Source of the DNA: Virgibacillus sp. NKC19-3
GTDB lineage: Bacteria; Bacillota; Bacilli; Bacillales; Amphibacillaceae
DNA length: 64,000 nt
NCBI RefSeq assembly: GCF_019837165.1
Contig: NZ_JAGYHC010000001.1
Location: forward strand, 2,790,001 to 2,854,000
Direction: 5' to 3'
Both the position numbers and the translations under genes were made by a program. The notes under the pieces are model-generated. The model made no database searches. It was not told the DNA's origin and saw only the letters and a program-made list of their open reading frames with translations. Shown here piece after piece: positions 1 to 10,776 of the stretch; the stretch's first letter is position 1, and each line of letters starts with the position of its first letter.

Positions 1-1
1 G

Positions 2-778
2 CAAGGAGCTTCAGCTGCTTCTACAAAAACCTTTTCTCCTGAAGATTTGCCTGGGAACATACGAGAAATATTTCAGTTATCCCCTGATGAAACGCTTGTC
101 ATCCCTCCCGCAGTTGAAGAACTCAAAGAACCGGATGGCCTGAAAAGAATGGTAGATAGACTTCGAACAGAAACAGATGGCATTCCGATTGGCGTAAAAA
201 TGGTGGCAGGAAGTGAATTGGAGGCAGATTTAAAAATCGCGATAAAAGCGAACGTTGATTTTATCGCGATAGATGGTGGTCAGGCAGGAACAAAAGGGGA
301 TACGCCGATTTTTGAGGATGATTTTGGCCTACCAACCGTATATGCCCTTGCCCGTGCTGCAGCATATTTAAGAAAAAAAGGGGTCAAGAATAAAATAAGC
401 CTGCTTGTTGGAGGTGGCTTTACGTCTCCTGGCGAATGTTTAAAGGCCATAGCTTTAGGTGCAGATGCCGTCTATATGGGTACTGCATTGATTTGGGCGA
501 TGTCCCATGATCAAGTCACCAAATCACTGCCTTGGGATGCTCCAACATCTCTTGTTTTCTATGCCAAAAAAAGAGTAGAAAAATTTGATGAAACAAAAGC
601 CAGTTACCATTTAGAAAACTTTATCAATGCCTGCACGGAAGAAATGAAAACAGCTATTCATGCACTGGGTAAGCACTCCATTAAAGAAGTGAATAGAAGA
701 GATCTTATCGCGCTTGATCAATTAACCAGTAACATTACAAACGTACCGCTTGGATATAAGAGAAATGAAGGGGAGTAA
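2..778 (+). CDS. FMN-binding glutamate synthase family protein, C-terminal part
   Basis: This is the C-terminal part of a GltB-like, FMN-binding (alpha/beta)8 barrel; the reading frame is open back to the window edge, so the true start lies outside. Visible family signatures are the glycine-rich IDGGQAGTKG stretch, matching the flavin and substrate region of glutamate synthases, and the phosphate-binding GGGFTSPGE and ALGADAVYMGT segments near the barrel end. Stand-alone proteins of this type (YerD in Bacillus) are annotated as glutamate-synthase-like but lack the amidotransferase domain, so the actual reaction is not certain. It is transcribed rightward and converges on the FtsW-like gene, with only 27 bases between the stop codons. 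Confidence 0.8.
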   Translation, partial: QGASAASTKTFSPEDLPGNIREIFQLSPDETLVIPPAVEELKEPDGLKRMVDRLRTETDGIPIGVKMVAGSELEADLKIAIKANVDFIAIDGGQAGTKGDTPIFEDDFGLPTVYALARAAAYLRKKGVKNKISLLVGGGFTSPGECLKAIALGADAVYMGTALIWAMSHDQVTKSLPWDAPTSLVFYAKKRVEKFDETKASYHLENFINACTEEMKTAIHALGKHSIKEVNRRDLIALDQLTSNITNVPLGYKRNEGE

Positions 779-805
779 TGCTTAACCTCTTCCTTTAACT
801 CAGCT

Positions 806-1951
806 TCAACTTGCCTTTCCATTAGTAAGATTATTTTTCGCGGAAATCTGCAGCAATATTCCCAACGAAATCATCGAAACTAATGTAGACGAACCTCCGT
901 AACTGATTAACGGAAGAGGAATGCCAGTTATCGGAAGCAACCCGGATACGGCTCCTAAATTAAAAATAACCTGCAGTATAATTTGAAAAGTAATTCCAAT
1001 AGCCAACAATTTTGGAAACATACTGGTACACGCTTTAGCAATAGCAATTCCTCTAAACATAATAAAAATATAGGCACCGATTACCAAGATAAGTCCAAAT
1101 GCCCCTAGCTCTTCTAAGATAACAGCCATAATAAAATCTGTATGTGCTTCTGGTAAAAAACCAAGTTTTTGAACACTGCCTCCGAGCCCATTTCCTGCAA
1201 ATCCTCCTGTTCCAATAGCGATATAACTATTGAGTAACTGATAGCCATCTCCAAGTGGATTATCAAAAGGATTGGCGAAAGAAGTTAATCGTTCTAACCG
1301 ATATGGGGAGGAATAGATAAAATAGCTTATACCTAAAATTCCGATACTTCCTAGCATCAAGAGATGTCTTTGCTTCACACCAGAGCAGAGGACAATCATC
1401 CCGCAGGCAATTAATATCAAAGCTGCTGATCCCAAATCAGGTTGCTGTAAAATCAATAAAAAAACTACTGCCAAAATAAGTAAAGGGGGAAGAACACCGT
1501 ATTGAAATTGATTAATGATCTTTTGTTTTTTTGAATAAAAGTGAGCAAAATAAATGAGCATAAATAGCTTGATAAATTCACTTGGTTGAAACAAAAAAGA
1601 TCCTAATTGGATCCATCGCTGTGAATTATTTCTTTCTACACCTATACCAGGGAGCAAAACCAAAATTAATAAAGCAATGGATATGAAAACAAATATAGGA
1701 CTTAATTTACTGTATAAGTGATACGGGAGAATGGCAGCAATAGCCAGAAAAAACATACCTACCAGTAACCATTGCAACTGTTTCATAAAAAAGTGATTCG
1801 TTGTATCAAAGTTAAGATAAGAAAGCGTGCTACTGCTACTATAAATCATCATTAATCCAAATATCGAAAGAAAAAGAATGATAATCAGTAATGGATAATC
1901 TATGTTTTTTATTTTTTGTCGTACTGTGGAAATTGTATCCATAAACAACAT
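806..1951 (-). CDS. FtsW-like SEDS glycosyltransferase (FtsW/RodA/SpoVE family)
   Basis: A polytopic SEDS-family protein that polymerises lipid II into glycan strands at the membrane. The family motifs are present: QPSEFIK, QQPDLGSA, and EAHTDFIMAV, whose Asp (about residue 272 from this start) corresponds to the catalytic Asp of RodA. The C-terminal motif SGLLPITGIPLPLISYGGSS is closer to FtsW/SpoVE than to RodA. A longer frame reaches 2020 but would overlap the upstream gene. The ATG at 1951 follows AGAAAGAG and leaves a 13-base gap, and another in-frame ATG lies at 1942. It is the last gene of a three-gene leftward operon. No class B penicillin-binding protein partner is next to it. Confidence 0.85.
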   Translation of the reverse strand: MLFMDTISTVRQKIKNIDYPLLIIILFLSIFGLMMIYSSSSTLSYLNFDTTNHFFMKQLQWLLVGMFFLAIAAILPYHLYSKLSPIFVFISIALLILVLLPGIGVERNNSQRWIQLGSFLFQPSEFIKLFMLIYFAHFYSKKQKIINQFQYGVLPPLLILAVVFLLILQQPDLGSAALILIACGMIVLCSGVKQRHLLMLGSIGILGISYFIYSSPYRLERLTSFANPFDNPLGDGYQLLNSYIAIGTGGFAGNGLGGSVQKLGFLPEAHTDFIMAVILEELGAFGLILVIGAYIFIMFRGIAIAKACTSMFPKLLAIGITFQIILQVIFNLGAVSGLLPITGIPLPLISYGGSSTLVSMISLGILLQISAKNNLTNGKAS

Positions 1952-1964
1952 ATCACTCTTTCTG

Positions 1965-3128
1965 TTACGATATGATATCGTCTTTGCTAAACATAAACTG
2001 TTTGGAGCGCATTTGGACACTAAGTACTAACCCAAGCGCAATAAAATTGGTTAGAAGTGCGCTACCGCCATAACTAACAAGAGGGAGAGCTAATCCGGTA
2101 ATTGGCATGACACCAATCGTCATGCCAATATTTTGAAAGACTTGTAAACTAATCAGTCCAATGGTCCCAACACAAATATAAGCACCAAATAGATTGTTTG
2201 CTTGCAGGGAAATGTGGATGATTCGATAAATCAGCAAGAGGTAAATCAACACTAAAAGGCTCGTTCCAATAAAGCCAAATTCTTCCCCAATAACGGCAAA
2301 TATAAAGTCTGTGTGTGCTTCAGGAACCTTACCGCTCTGTACTTGTACCCCTTCATTAAAACCTTTCCCTGTTAATTGGCCCGATCCGATCCCCGTTATT
2401 GCTTGTTGTAATTGATATCCATAATCGGAACCATATTGTACGGGATCCAGCCATCCATAGATTCGTGATAATTGGTGTGGTTTAAAAACTTTTGTAAATA
2501 GATCATGATGAAAATAAAAGAAATAAGCAAAAAGTCCTAGAAGCGTTGTTGCAACCGAAAAAAGAGCTAGTAGTGCCTTGGTTGAAATATTAGAAACGAG
2601 TATTAAAGCTACCGCTATTCCCAGTATAACTAGCGCAGAACCGAGATCAGGTTGAGCAAATATAAGAATGAAAGGAATGAGAGAATAAAGTGCAACTTTA
2701 CACACAACTGGGATACTATTTTTGAAAGTTAATGAAGACTTTCCCACCTTACTTAAAATAAATGATATATAAAGGATAAGAAATATTTTCATGAATTCAG
2801 AAGGCTGAATTTCGAAAAACCCAAAGCTGAGCCAACGCTGAGAGCCATTTTTTTCTGTACCAAAAAAATGAACAGCTAATAAAAGAATGACACCACCAAT
2901 ATATAAATATACTGCCCATTTCTCCAGCAGTTCATAGTCAAATTTTGCAACAAGAAACATTAACCCCGCTCCAATGAGATACCATACAATTTGCCGAATA
3001 AGAAAATAAAATGGTTCTTCCTGCACATATTGTCCAGAACCGCTATAAACGGCCAACAAACTATAAATAAATAAGCTGAAAATTAAAATTAAAAGTAATT
3101 GATCAGCTTTATGTAAATTTGATTGCAT
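1965..3128 (-). CDS. RodA-like SEDS glycosyltransferase
   Basis: A second SEDS-family peptidoglycan polymerase, about 387 aa, directly upstream of the FtsW-like gene. It has about ten membrane segments and the motifs QPSEFMKI, AQPDLGSA and EAHTDFIFAVIGEE. The C-terminal region (VFQNIGMTIGVMPITG) resembles RodA rather than FtsW. The start is set at an ATG five bases after GAAGGGTG; a longer frame from 3149 would run into the upstream gene, whose stop lies four bases before this ATG. Tight spacing implies co-transcription and probably translational coupling. RodA proteins normally act with an elongation PBP in the Rod complex; whether this copy is the housekeeping one cannot be decided from the window. 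Confidence 0.87.
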   Translation of the reverse strand: MQSNLHKADQLLLILIFSLFIYSLLAVYSGSGQYVQEEPFYFLIRQIVWYLIGAGLMFLVAKFDYELLEKWAVYLYIGGVILLLAVHFFGTEKNGSQRWLSFGFFEIQPSEFMKIFLILYISFILSKVGKSSLTFKNSIPVVCKVALYSLIPFILIFAQPDLGSALVILGIAVALILVSNISTKALLALFSVATTLLGLFAYFFYFHHDLFTKVFKPHQLSRIYGWLDPVQYGSDYGYQLQQAITGIGSGQLTGKGFNEGVQVQSGKVPEAHTDFIFAVIGEEFGFIGTSLLVLIYLLLIYRIIHISLQANNLFGAYICVGTIGLISLQVFQNIGMTIGVMPITGLALPLVSYGGSALLTNFIALGLVLSVQMRSKQFMFSKDDIIS

Positions 3129-3132
3129 TTTT

Positions 3133-3789
3133 TCACCCTTCCAAGACACTAAAACCTTTTTTGCTTTCGATATGTTGGGAAATTACCTGAATGATTAATG
3201 CATCATCCAAAAATCCAATTGGTAATAAATAATCCGGTAGTAAATCCGTCGTTATAATAAAATAAAGTAAAGCCGCCCCCATTAAAGTAAGCTCACGAAT
3301 AGTGCCTTGTTTAGTACAAAACCGTGAAAACATAACTCGTAACTTTACGATGTATGGGCCGAGAGCACCTGTCTTATCAAGTTTAGCTTGAAATTCTTGA
3401 AGAATCGTCTCCCTACCTTCATCTGACTGACTATAATTCTGATAATAAGCTATTTCTTGTTCTATTTGCTCTAATGTAAACGCCCCATCATATGTATTGG
3501 TTGTTTTCAATATTTTTTGTATCATCTCGATAGAATCTTGTATCTCTACATCTTTCTTCTTGTTGAATTCTGTCGTATAGCCTGCAGCTTCCATTAATGT
3601 CATTAATTCAACATCAAGACTCCTCGACAATTTTTGCAGATGTGCTATATTTATTTTCCGTTTTCCATGCATGATTTTCGAAATCGTAGCATGATCGATC
3701 CCTGAGATTTTACCTAGTTTTCTTATAGATAATGCTTTTTCTTCCATTAAATGACCTAAAAGTTCTCGTAATGTATCATGATTATTCAT
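3133..3789 (-). CDS. XRE-family HTH regulator fused to DUF1232 domain
   Basis: A 218-residue two-domain protein. Residues about 8-60 form a Cro/C1-type helix-turn-helix (IRKLGKISGIDHATISKIMHG). Residues about 145-215 form a DUF1232 domain with the typical hydrophobic stretch followed by DLLPDYLLPIGFLDD. DUF1232 proteins are usually small membrane-associated proteins of unknown role, so this could be a DNA-binding protein tied to the membrane; that is inference. It is the first gene of the operon with the RodA-like and FtsW-like genes, which makes regulation of those wall polymerases its most likely job. Upstream lies a long non-coding, repeat-rich region. No operator could be picked out by eye. 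Confidence 0.8.
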   Translation of the reverse strand: MNNHDTLRELLGHLMEEKALSIRKLGKISGIDHATISKIMHGKRKINIAHLQKLSRSLDVELMTLMEAAGYTTEFNKKKDVEIQDSIEMIQKILKTTNTYDGAFTLEQIEQEIAYYQNYSQSDEGRETILQEFQAKLDKTGALGPYIVKLRVMFSRFCTKQGTIRELTLMGAALLYFIITTDLLPDYLLPIGFLDDALIIQVISQHIESKKGFSVLEG

Positions 3790-4039
3790 CTATCAAACAA
3801 CCTACCTTGTATGATTGAATTCATGTAGCAATATACAGAAGTGGTGACAAAATGTCAACACAAATGAAGACAAGATATTAAACGAAGAAGCACATATAAT
3901 CAGGCAAATAAGCCCATCATATCCTCATGCAGCTACCTGCACTAAGTTATTGTTCCTTTTATCAGTAGGCACTGTCTTATAAGAAACCAACATGAGTCAC
4001 TTAAGAGAACCATCCAATTTCTTCTAGGTATCACCATGC

Positions 4040-4300
4040 TGAAGCATTTATCCCCGCAAGCTCCAAAAGCAGAACAAAGGCGCAGGGCGCCCGGTTAGCA
4101 ACGTACAAACTGGAACACTTCGCAGTGAGATTAGATGAACTTGACTTATCACCAGTAGTGGTGAAAGTCAAAGTGAATCTTATGCTTGGAAAGCGAAAAG
4201 GAAACATGCCCCTGCATCAGGGGAGCCGTGCGTTGGCCGGCAAGGCCGTTCCTAGTCGGCCTTCCTTTGTCAAGTGAGCCGATGTTGACTTTCACCCCAA
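4040..4300. repeat. Structured non-coding block, probable intergenic repeat
   Basis: The gene-free stretch between the XRE gene and eno holds this block, the repeat at 4377-4470 and the eno terminator; nothing is seen in 3790-4040. The block is richer in G+C than its flanks. It contains a 12-base inverted repeat, GGTGAAAGTCAA at 4160-4171 against TTGACTTTCACC at 4285-4296. Smaller hairpins include TCACCAGTAGTGGTGA, CCCCTGCATCAGGGG and GGCCGGCAAGGCC. There is no convincing reading frame. It looks like a dispersed Bacillaceae repeat, but no second copy is in the window, so that is inference. Confidence 0.4.
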
Positions 4301-4376
4301 GGGTATAAGTGCGACTAAGCCTCTGGCAGAGCCAATCGGCAAGTCTTCTTTATCGTAATGGAGAAGTGTGAAGTTT

Positions 4377-4470
4377 GGGACTGCGCTAAAGCTCGTCCCA
4401 CCAAAAGACTTGCTAGTTGCTGGGTGCTGGAGCCGGATGTGGCTACGTTTGGAAATCAAGTTATCCACAA
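4377..4470 (-). repeat. Dispersed repeat, family C, copy 1
   Basis: This segment aligns with 24525-24618 over about 90 bases with few gaps. Shared blocks include ACTGCGCTAAA, CGTCCCACC, GCTAGTT, CTGGG, CCGGA, GTGGCT and TTTGG, ending at CCACAA. Both copies lie about 30 bases beyond the terminator of a leftward gene (here eno) and in the same orientation. A short frame crosses it on the minus strand but is not conserved in the second copy. Confidence 0.65.
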
Positions 4471-4498
4471 GCAAATAATTTTATAATTTCCTAGCCAA

Positions 4499-4529
4499 CA
4501 AAAAAAGAGGCAGCTTACACTGCCCCTCC
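4499..4529 (-). terminator. Rho-independent terminator of eno
   Basis: On the minus strand GAGGGGCAG and CTGCCTC flank a short loop and are followed by a run of seven T, starting about 20 bases after the eno stop codon. This probably ends the whole glycolytic operon. Confidence 0.8.
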
Positions 4530-4549
4530 ATGATCTTTCCCTATACTAT

Positions 4550-5875
<1,326 letters not shown>

Positions 5876-5903
5876 CTATTGTTGCTTTTAAAACTTCAGC
5901 ATT

Positions 5904-6101
5904 GATAGAAACTGGCGTAATTACTGATGCAATTTAGCTATAGTAACCACACTAGCAGCGGAGGAAATACATGTAGACTCCTGGGGGAGCTAAAGGCTAC
6001 GGTGAGACCTCGAAGTGCGCCAGCACGAGGGGGCTCACCAGCCGCCCGCGGAAAGCGGAATGTATTTCCGTAGCGGTGTGTGTCATGTCGCAGTTTATAT
6101 C
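5904..6101. repeat. Family A MITE-like repeat, copy A1
   Basis: A segment of about 200 bp ending in near-inverted repeats (GATAGAAACTG at the left, GTCGCAGTTTATATC at 6087-6101). An internal pair, GCGGAGGAAATACA and TGTATTTCCGTAGCG, frames a G+C-rich core containing GGGGCTCACCAGCCGCCC. It closely matches 40526-40725. It sits inside the glycolytic operon between pgm and eno. Confidence 0.75.
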
Positions 6102-6124
6102 TAGTGTCAAAACAACAACCTTAG

Positions 6125-7663
6125 TTATTTACGTATTAACGATTCACCAGTCATCTCGTCCGGTTTAGCTATATCTAATAAATCTAGCAATGTCGGGGAT
6201 AAATCAGCTAAGATTCCACCATCACGCAAACTAACATCCTCTTTTGTTACAATGACAGGCACCGGATTAGTGGTATGGGAAGTCATTGGCTTCCCTTCTG
6301 GCGTAACCACTTCATCCGAATTACCGTGATCAGCCGTAATAATCGCATGACCACCTAATTCGAGGATCTTATCAACAATTTCTCCCAAACACTCATCAAC
6401 AGCTTCAATGGCTTGGATCGTAGGCTCTAATTTTCCAGAGTGTCCAACCATATCCGGATTGGCAAAGTTTAAAATCATGGCATTATGCTCGCCCGATTCC
6501 AGTTCTTCCAAAACAGAATCCTTCACCTTGTAGGCACTCATTTCCGGTTGCAAATCATAAGTGGCTACTTTGGGTGAGTTGATCAGCACACGTTTTTCAC
6601 CTGGAAATTCGGCTTCCCGTCCCCCACTCATAAAAAATGTAACATGAGGATATTTCTCTGTTTCTGCAATACGAAGTTGATTCATATCGTGTTGCGCGAG
6701 AACTTCCCCCACCGTGTTATCTAGATTGACAGGCGCATATGCGACATACCCATCTACCGTTTCACTAAAATTCGTCAACATCACGAAATCTAAATCTTTA
6801 GGTGCATGTTCGCCACGATCGAAGTCTTGAAAATCTTCATTCGCAAACGTTCGTGATATTTGAATTGCGCGATCGGGACGGAAATTATAGAAAATAATGG
6901 AATCCTGATCCTGCACTTCCCCAACTGGGGCACCGTTATCATCCGTGATCACAGAAGGGATAACGAATTCATCATAGATGCCGTTCGCATACGAATCATC
7001 AATGACTTCATAAGGATCCGAATACGCTGGCCCTTTACCATAAACCATGGCATCATAAGCTTTCTTTACACGGTCCCAGCGTTTGTCCCGGTCCATCGAA
7101 TAATAACGACCGGAAATCGTCGCAAACTGGCCAACACCGTATTCCTTCATCTTTTCTTCCGTTTGCTCAATGTACGTTTTAGCCGTTTGCGGTCCAACAT
7201 CACGGCCATCCAGAAACGCATGTACATAAACTTTTTCCAAGCCCTGGTCTTTTGCTAATTTCAACAGCGCAAACAAATGTTTAATATGACTGTGGACACC
7301 GCCATCAGACAATAAGCCAAAAATATGCAATGCTTTATCATTTTCTTTTGCATGGGCCATCGATTTTAAAAATGCTTCTACTTCAAAGAATTCGCCATCC
7401 TCAATGGATAAGTTCACGCGTGTCAAGCTTTGATAAACAATTCGTCCTGCACCAATATTTAAATGGCCCACTTCGGAATTACCCATCTGTCCACTTGGCA
7501 GCCCAACCGATTCACCACTGGCCGTCAATTGATTATGAGGAAATTGATTCCAGTAGCGGTCAAAATTTGGTGTACAAGCTTGTTTCACCGCATTGCCTTT
7601 TTCCTCATTCCGGATACCAAATCCATCTAAAATAATTAATGCACCTAATCTATTTTCATTCAT
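6125..7663 (-). CDS. gpmI: 2,3-bisphosphoglycerate-independent phosphoglycerate mutase
   Basis: Interconverts 3- and 2-phosphoglycerate using two Mn2+ ions and a phosphoserine intermediate. The 512-residue protein belongs to the alkaline phosphatase superfamily. The metal ligand in ILDGFG (Asp13), the nucleophile Ser63 in [17 protein letters not shown], the HSHIKHL region and the C-terminal metal site [10 protein letters not shown] are all present. Its start overlaps the tpiA stop by four bases (ATGA), so translation is coupled. In B. subtilis this gene is called pgm. The protein is strongly Mn2+ and pH dependent in sporulating Bacilli. Confidence 0.97.
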   Translation of the reverse strand: MNENRLGALIILDGFGIRNEEKGNAVKQACTPNFDRYWNQFPHNQLTASGESVGLPSGQMGNSEVGHLNIGAGRIVYQSLTRVNLSIEDGEFFEVEAFLKSMAHAKENDKALHIFGLLSDGGVHSHIKHLFALLKLAKDQGLEKVYVHAFLDGRDVGPQTAKTYIEQTEEKMKEYGVGQFATISGRYYSMDRDKRWDRVKKAYDAMVYGKGPAYSDPYEVIDDSYANGIYDEFVIPSVITDDNGAPVGEVQDQDSIIFYNFRPDRAIQISRTFANEDFQDFDRGEHAPKDLDFVMLTNFSETVDGYVAYAPVNLDNTVGEVLAQHDMNQLRIAETEKYPHVTFFMSGGREAEFPGEKRVLINSPKVATYDLQPEMSAYKVKDSVLEELESGEHNAMILNFANPDMVGHSGKLEPTIQAIEAVDECLGEIVDKILELGGHAIITADHGNSDEVVTPEGKPMTSHTTNPVPVIVTKEDVSLRDGGILADLSPTLLDLLDIAKPDEMTGESLIRK

Positions 7664-8418
7664 TTTGTACCTGCCTCCACGAGCTGCAGATAGGACTTTG
7701 CTTCAACACTTGCTCCACCAACCAATGCTCCATCAATATCCGATTTAGCGAGCAATTCATCAATGTTTGCCGGTTTTACACTGCCGCCGTATTGAATCAC
7801 TACCTGTTCAGCAATTTCTTCAGAAGTAATAGCTCTAATAACATTTCGAATATGGCTGCATACTTCATTCGCTTCCTCACTCGATGCTGTTTTACCCGTA
7901 CCGATTGCCCAGATTGGTTCATAAGCAATAATTGTATCAGCCACTTGTTCATTGGACAGGCCATCCAATGCCTTTTTTATTTGACTTTCTACATGGGGCA
8001 TCGTTTCATTTGCTTCCCGCTGTTTAAGTGTTTCACCGACACATACAATAGGTGTTAATTTATGATTAAATGCTGCATGAGTTTTCTTATTGACCGACTC
8101 ATCTGTTTCAGCAAAATGTTCACGACGCTCCGAGTGCCCAATAACGACATGTGTTACGCCAAGATCATGTAGCATAACAGGACTAACTTCTCCCGTAAAA
8201 GCTCCGCTGTCTTCAAAGTACATGTTTTGGGCACCAATATGAATTCCAGTGCCTTTGGTTTTTTCAGTAAGTGAAGCTAAAAAAGGAAATGGAGCACATA
8301 CAATTGTTTCAACTGCACTCGTTGTAGGTGCTTTTTTTACAACCTCGTCAATGAAATCATTTGCTTCAGATAACGTCTTATTCATTTTCCAATTTCCTGC
8401 AATTACTTTTTTACGCAT
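7660..8418 (-). CDS. tpiA: Triosephosphate isomerase
   Basis: Interconverts dihydroxyacetone phosphate and glyceraldehyde 3-phosphate; a 252-aa TIM barrel. The active-site residues are visible: Asn9 and Lys11 in AGNWKMN, His95 in VVIGHSERR, and Glu167 in [11 protein letters not shown]. The phosphate-gripping loop IQYGGSVK and the VGGASV loop follow. It lies 18 bases downstream of pgk and overlaps pgm by four bases, as in the B. subtilis gapA operon. Nothing unusual was seen. Confidence 0.97.
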   Translation of the reverse strand: MRKKVIAGNWKMNKTLSEANDFIDEVVKKAPTTSAVETIVCAPFPFLASLTEKTKGTGIHIGAQNMYFEDSGAFTGEVSPVMLHDLGVTHVVIGHSERREHFAETDESVNKKTHAAFNHKLTPIVCVGETLKQREANETMPHVESQIKKALDGLSNEQVADTIIAYEPIWAIGTGKTASSEEANEVCSHIRNVIRAITSEEIAEQVVIQYGGSVKPANIDELLAKSDIDGALVGGASVEAKSYLQLVEAGTK

Positions 8419-8436
8419 TCATTTCACCTCTCACGT

Positions 8437-9618
8437 TTATTTATCGTTTAAAGCTTGTACACCTGGAAGTACTTTCCCTTCCATAAATTCTAAGGAAGCA
8501 CCGCCGCCTGTAGATACGTGATCCATATCTTCAGCAAAGTCGAATTTCTCAACTGCCGCTGCCGAATCGCCTCCTCCAATGATCGTATATCCTTCTGCAT
8601 GAGCCAGACTTTCCGCAACTGATCTCGTTCCACCAGCAAAGGTATTCATTTCAAAAACGCCCATCGGCCCATTCCAGATAATAAGCTTCGAATCTTCTAC
8701 AACACTGCTATATACTTCACGCGTTTTGGGCCCGATGTCCAGCGCTTCCCAATCAGCAGGGATTTGATCAATTGCGGTAATCTTCGTGTTCGCTGTTTCT
8801 GAAAAGTCATCTGCTACAACAACATCTTGAGGTAGAAGGAATTGAACACCTTTTTCTTCTGCTTTTTTCATGAAATCTTTGGCTAAATCAAGTTTGTCTT
8901 CTTCCAGCAATGACTTTCCGACTTCATGGCCTTGTGCTTTGACGAATGTGTAGGCCAATCCTCCACCAATAATCAAGTTATCTACTTTGTCCAATAAATG
9001 ATCAATCACATTTATTTTATCTTTCACCTTTGCGCCACCGATAATGGCAGTAAAGGGGCGATCCGGATCTTCCAAGGCCTTGCCTAATACTTCTATCTCT
9101 TTTTCCATGAGATACCCTGCAACTGCAGGTAACTTCTCCGCGACACCAGTTGTAGAAGCATGGGCCCGGTGTGCTGCACCAAATGCATCATTCACATAGA
9201 TATCAGCCATATCCGCAAAAGCTTGTACTAATTCGGGATCATTTTTCTCTTCGCCAGCCTCAAAACGCACATTTTCCAGTAATAAAATATCTCCATCATT
9301 CAATTCAGAAATAGCTTTATCTACTTCCGGGCCATAAACGGAATCGGTTTTTATAACATCCTTACCGATTAGGTTGCTTAAACTTCTAGCAACGGGGTCT
9401 AGGCGTAACTCATCCACAGCTTCACCTTTGGGACGACCAAGGTGACTTGCCAAAATCACTTTTGCCCCCTGTTTAGCTAAATAATCAATGGTAGGATGTG
9501 CTGCTTTAATACGTGTTTCATCGGTGACTTCACCGTTTTCCATCGGTACGTTAAAATCAACGCGGCAAAAGACCTTTTTGCCTCCTACATCAATGTCTTG
9601 AAGTGTTTGTTTATTCAT
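8437..9618 (-). CDS. pgk: Phosphoglycerate kinase
   Basis: Transfers the acyl phosphate of 1,3-bisphosphoglycerate to ADP, the first ATP-yielding step of glycolysis. Length is 393 aa, normal for the monomeric bacterial enzyme. The substrate-binding signature CRVDFNVP, the ASHLGRP motif, the nucleotide-domain segment WNGPMGVFE and the C-terminal [12 protein letters not shown] are all present. It is separated from gap by 118 bases that hold a strong stem-loop, suggesting different abundance of gap and pgk messages. The start ATG is preceded by a GGGAGGCTG ribosome-binding site. Confidence 0.97.
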   Translation of the reverse strand: MNKQTLQDIDVGGKKVFCRVDFNVPMENGEVTDETRIKAAHPTIDYLAKQGAKVILASHLGRPKGEAVDELRLDPVARSLSNLIGKDVIKTDSVYGPEVDKAISELNDGDILLLENVRFEAGEEKNDPELVQAFADMADIYVNDAFGAAHRAHASTTGVAEKLPAVAGYLMEKEIEVLGKALEDPDRPFTAIIGGAKVKDKINVIDHLLDKVDNLIIGGGLAYTFVKAQGHEVGKSLLEEDKLDLAKDFMKKAEEKGVQFLLPQDVVVADDFSETANTKITAIDQIPADWEALDIGPKTREVYSSVVEDSKLIIWNGPMGVFEMNTFAGGTRSVAESLAHAEGYTIIGGGDSAAAVEKFDFAEDMDHVSTGGGASLEFMEGKVLPGVQALNDK

Positions 9619-9695
9619 TTTTACAGCCTCCCTATCTATTTATGTACCATATTAGGTTTTCCCTGAATTTGGGTCTACTAATCATAAAATAGGTA

Positions 9696-9723
9696 ACGGA
9701 GGAGGAACCTTCTCCTCCTCCGT
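9696..9723 (-). terminator. Stem-loop between gap and pgk
   Basis: A perfect 11-bp stem (ACGGAGGAGGA against TCCTCCTCCGT, six-base loop) begins 13 bases after the gap stop codon. The trailing T run on the minus strand is weak (TACCTATTTTATG). It may therefore be a partial terminator or a 3' stabiliser of the cggR-gap message rather than a full stop. Confidence 0.6.
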
Positions 9724-9736
9724 CGTTATTGTTATC

Positions 9737-10744
9737 TTAAATACCTTGTTTTTTAATATATGTGGCCATGTCTACACAGCGTGCAGAGTATGCCATCTCG
9801 TTGTCATACCAAGAAACAACTTTAACCATATTATCTTCAAGAATCATCGTAGATAGCGCGTCATAAATCGTTGAGTTTGTGTTACCAACGATATCTGAAG
9901 AAACGATCGGATCTTCTGTATATTCTAAGATACCTTTAAGTTCACCTTCAGCAGCTTCTTCAAATGCTTTGTTTACTTCATCAGCTGAAACATTTTTATC
10001 CAACTCTACAACTAAATCAATTAATGAACCATCTGATGTTGGCACACGAACCGCCATTCCATTTAGTTTACCATTTAGCTCAGGTAATACCTTACCAACT
10101 ACTTTAGCAGCGCCTGTTGATGTTGGAATAATATTTTGTGCTGCTGCACGCGCACGGCGATAGTCTTTATGCGGCAGGTCAAGAATTTGCTGATCATTGG
10201 TATAAGAGTGAACAGTTGTCATTAACCCGCGTTTTAGACCAAATTTCTCATGAAGTACTTTGGCAAGTGGTGCGATGCCGTTAGTCGTACATGATGCATT
10301 GGATATTACATGATGTTTGCTTGGATCGTAATCCTGTTCGTTTACTCCCATAACCATGGTTAGATCTTCTTCTTTAGCAGGTGCTGAAATAATTACTTTT
10401 TTCGCTCCAGCATCAATATGCTTCTTCGCATCATCACGTTGTGTAAAGCGACCAGTAGATTCGATAACAACCTCTACGCCAAGATCTCCCCAACCTAGAT
10501 TTGCAGGATCACGCTCGGATAATACATTGATTTCACTTCCATCAACGACGAGATTCGAACCGTTTACCGTTACCTCATCTTCCAATCTGCCATGGACAGA
10601 GTCATATTTCAATAAATGTGCCAGCATATTAGCATCTGTTAAATCATTTACTGCAACAACCTCTACATCATCATTTTTTAATGCTTGACGGAACACATTA
10701 CGTCCAATTCTTCCGAAACCGTTAATACCTATTTTTACTGTCAT
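9737..10744 (-). CDS. gap: Glyceraldehyde-3-phosphate dehydrogenase (glycolytic, NAD-dependent)
   Basis: Oxidises glyceraldehyde 3-phosphate to 1,3-bisphosphoglycerate. The 335-residue protein has the Rossmann motif [10 protein letters not shown], Asp34 in VNDLTD (typical of NAD specificity), and the catalytic Cys152 in NASCTTN. The segment [13 protein letters not shown] holds the catalytic His, and [10 protein letters not shown] lies near the C-terminus. Its position directly behind cggR identifies it as the glycolytic GapA type, not the gluconeogenic GapB. The start ATG follows TGGAGGAAT. Transcription should respond to fructose-1,6-bisphosphate through CggR. Confidence 0.97.
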   Translation of the reverse strand: MTVKIGINGFGRIGRNVFRQALKNDDVEVVAVNDLTDANMLAHLLKYDSVHGRLEDEVTVNGSNLVVDGSEINVLSERDPANLGWGDLGVEVVIESTGRFTQRDDAKKHIDAGAKKVIISAPAKEEDLTMVMGVNEQDYDPSKHHVISNASCTTNGIAPLAKVLHEKFGLKRGLMTTVHSYTNDQQILDLPHKDYRRARAAAQNIIPTSTGAAKVVGKVLPELNGKLNGMAVRVPTSDGSLIDLVVELDKNVSADEVNKAFEEAAEGELKGILEYTEDPIVSSDIVGNTNSTIYDALSTMILEDNMVKVVSWYDNEMAYSARCVDMATYIKKQGI

Positions 10745-10776
10745 GTAAATTCCTCCATGTGTTAAAATATTTATAT

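Noticed and set aside
4292-4474. 60-aa frame on the minus strand upstream of eno
   Set aside because: It runs through the family C repeat and the structured block, has no ribosome-binding site, and its frame is not kept in the second repeat copy.
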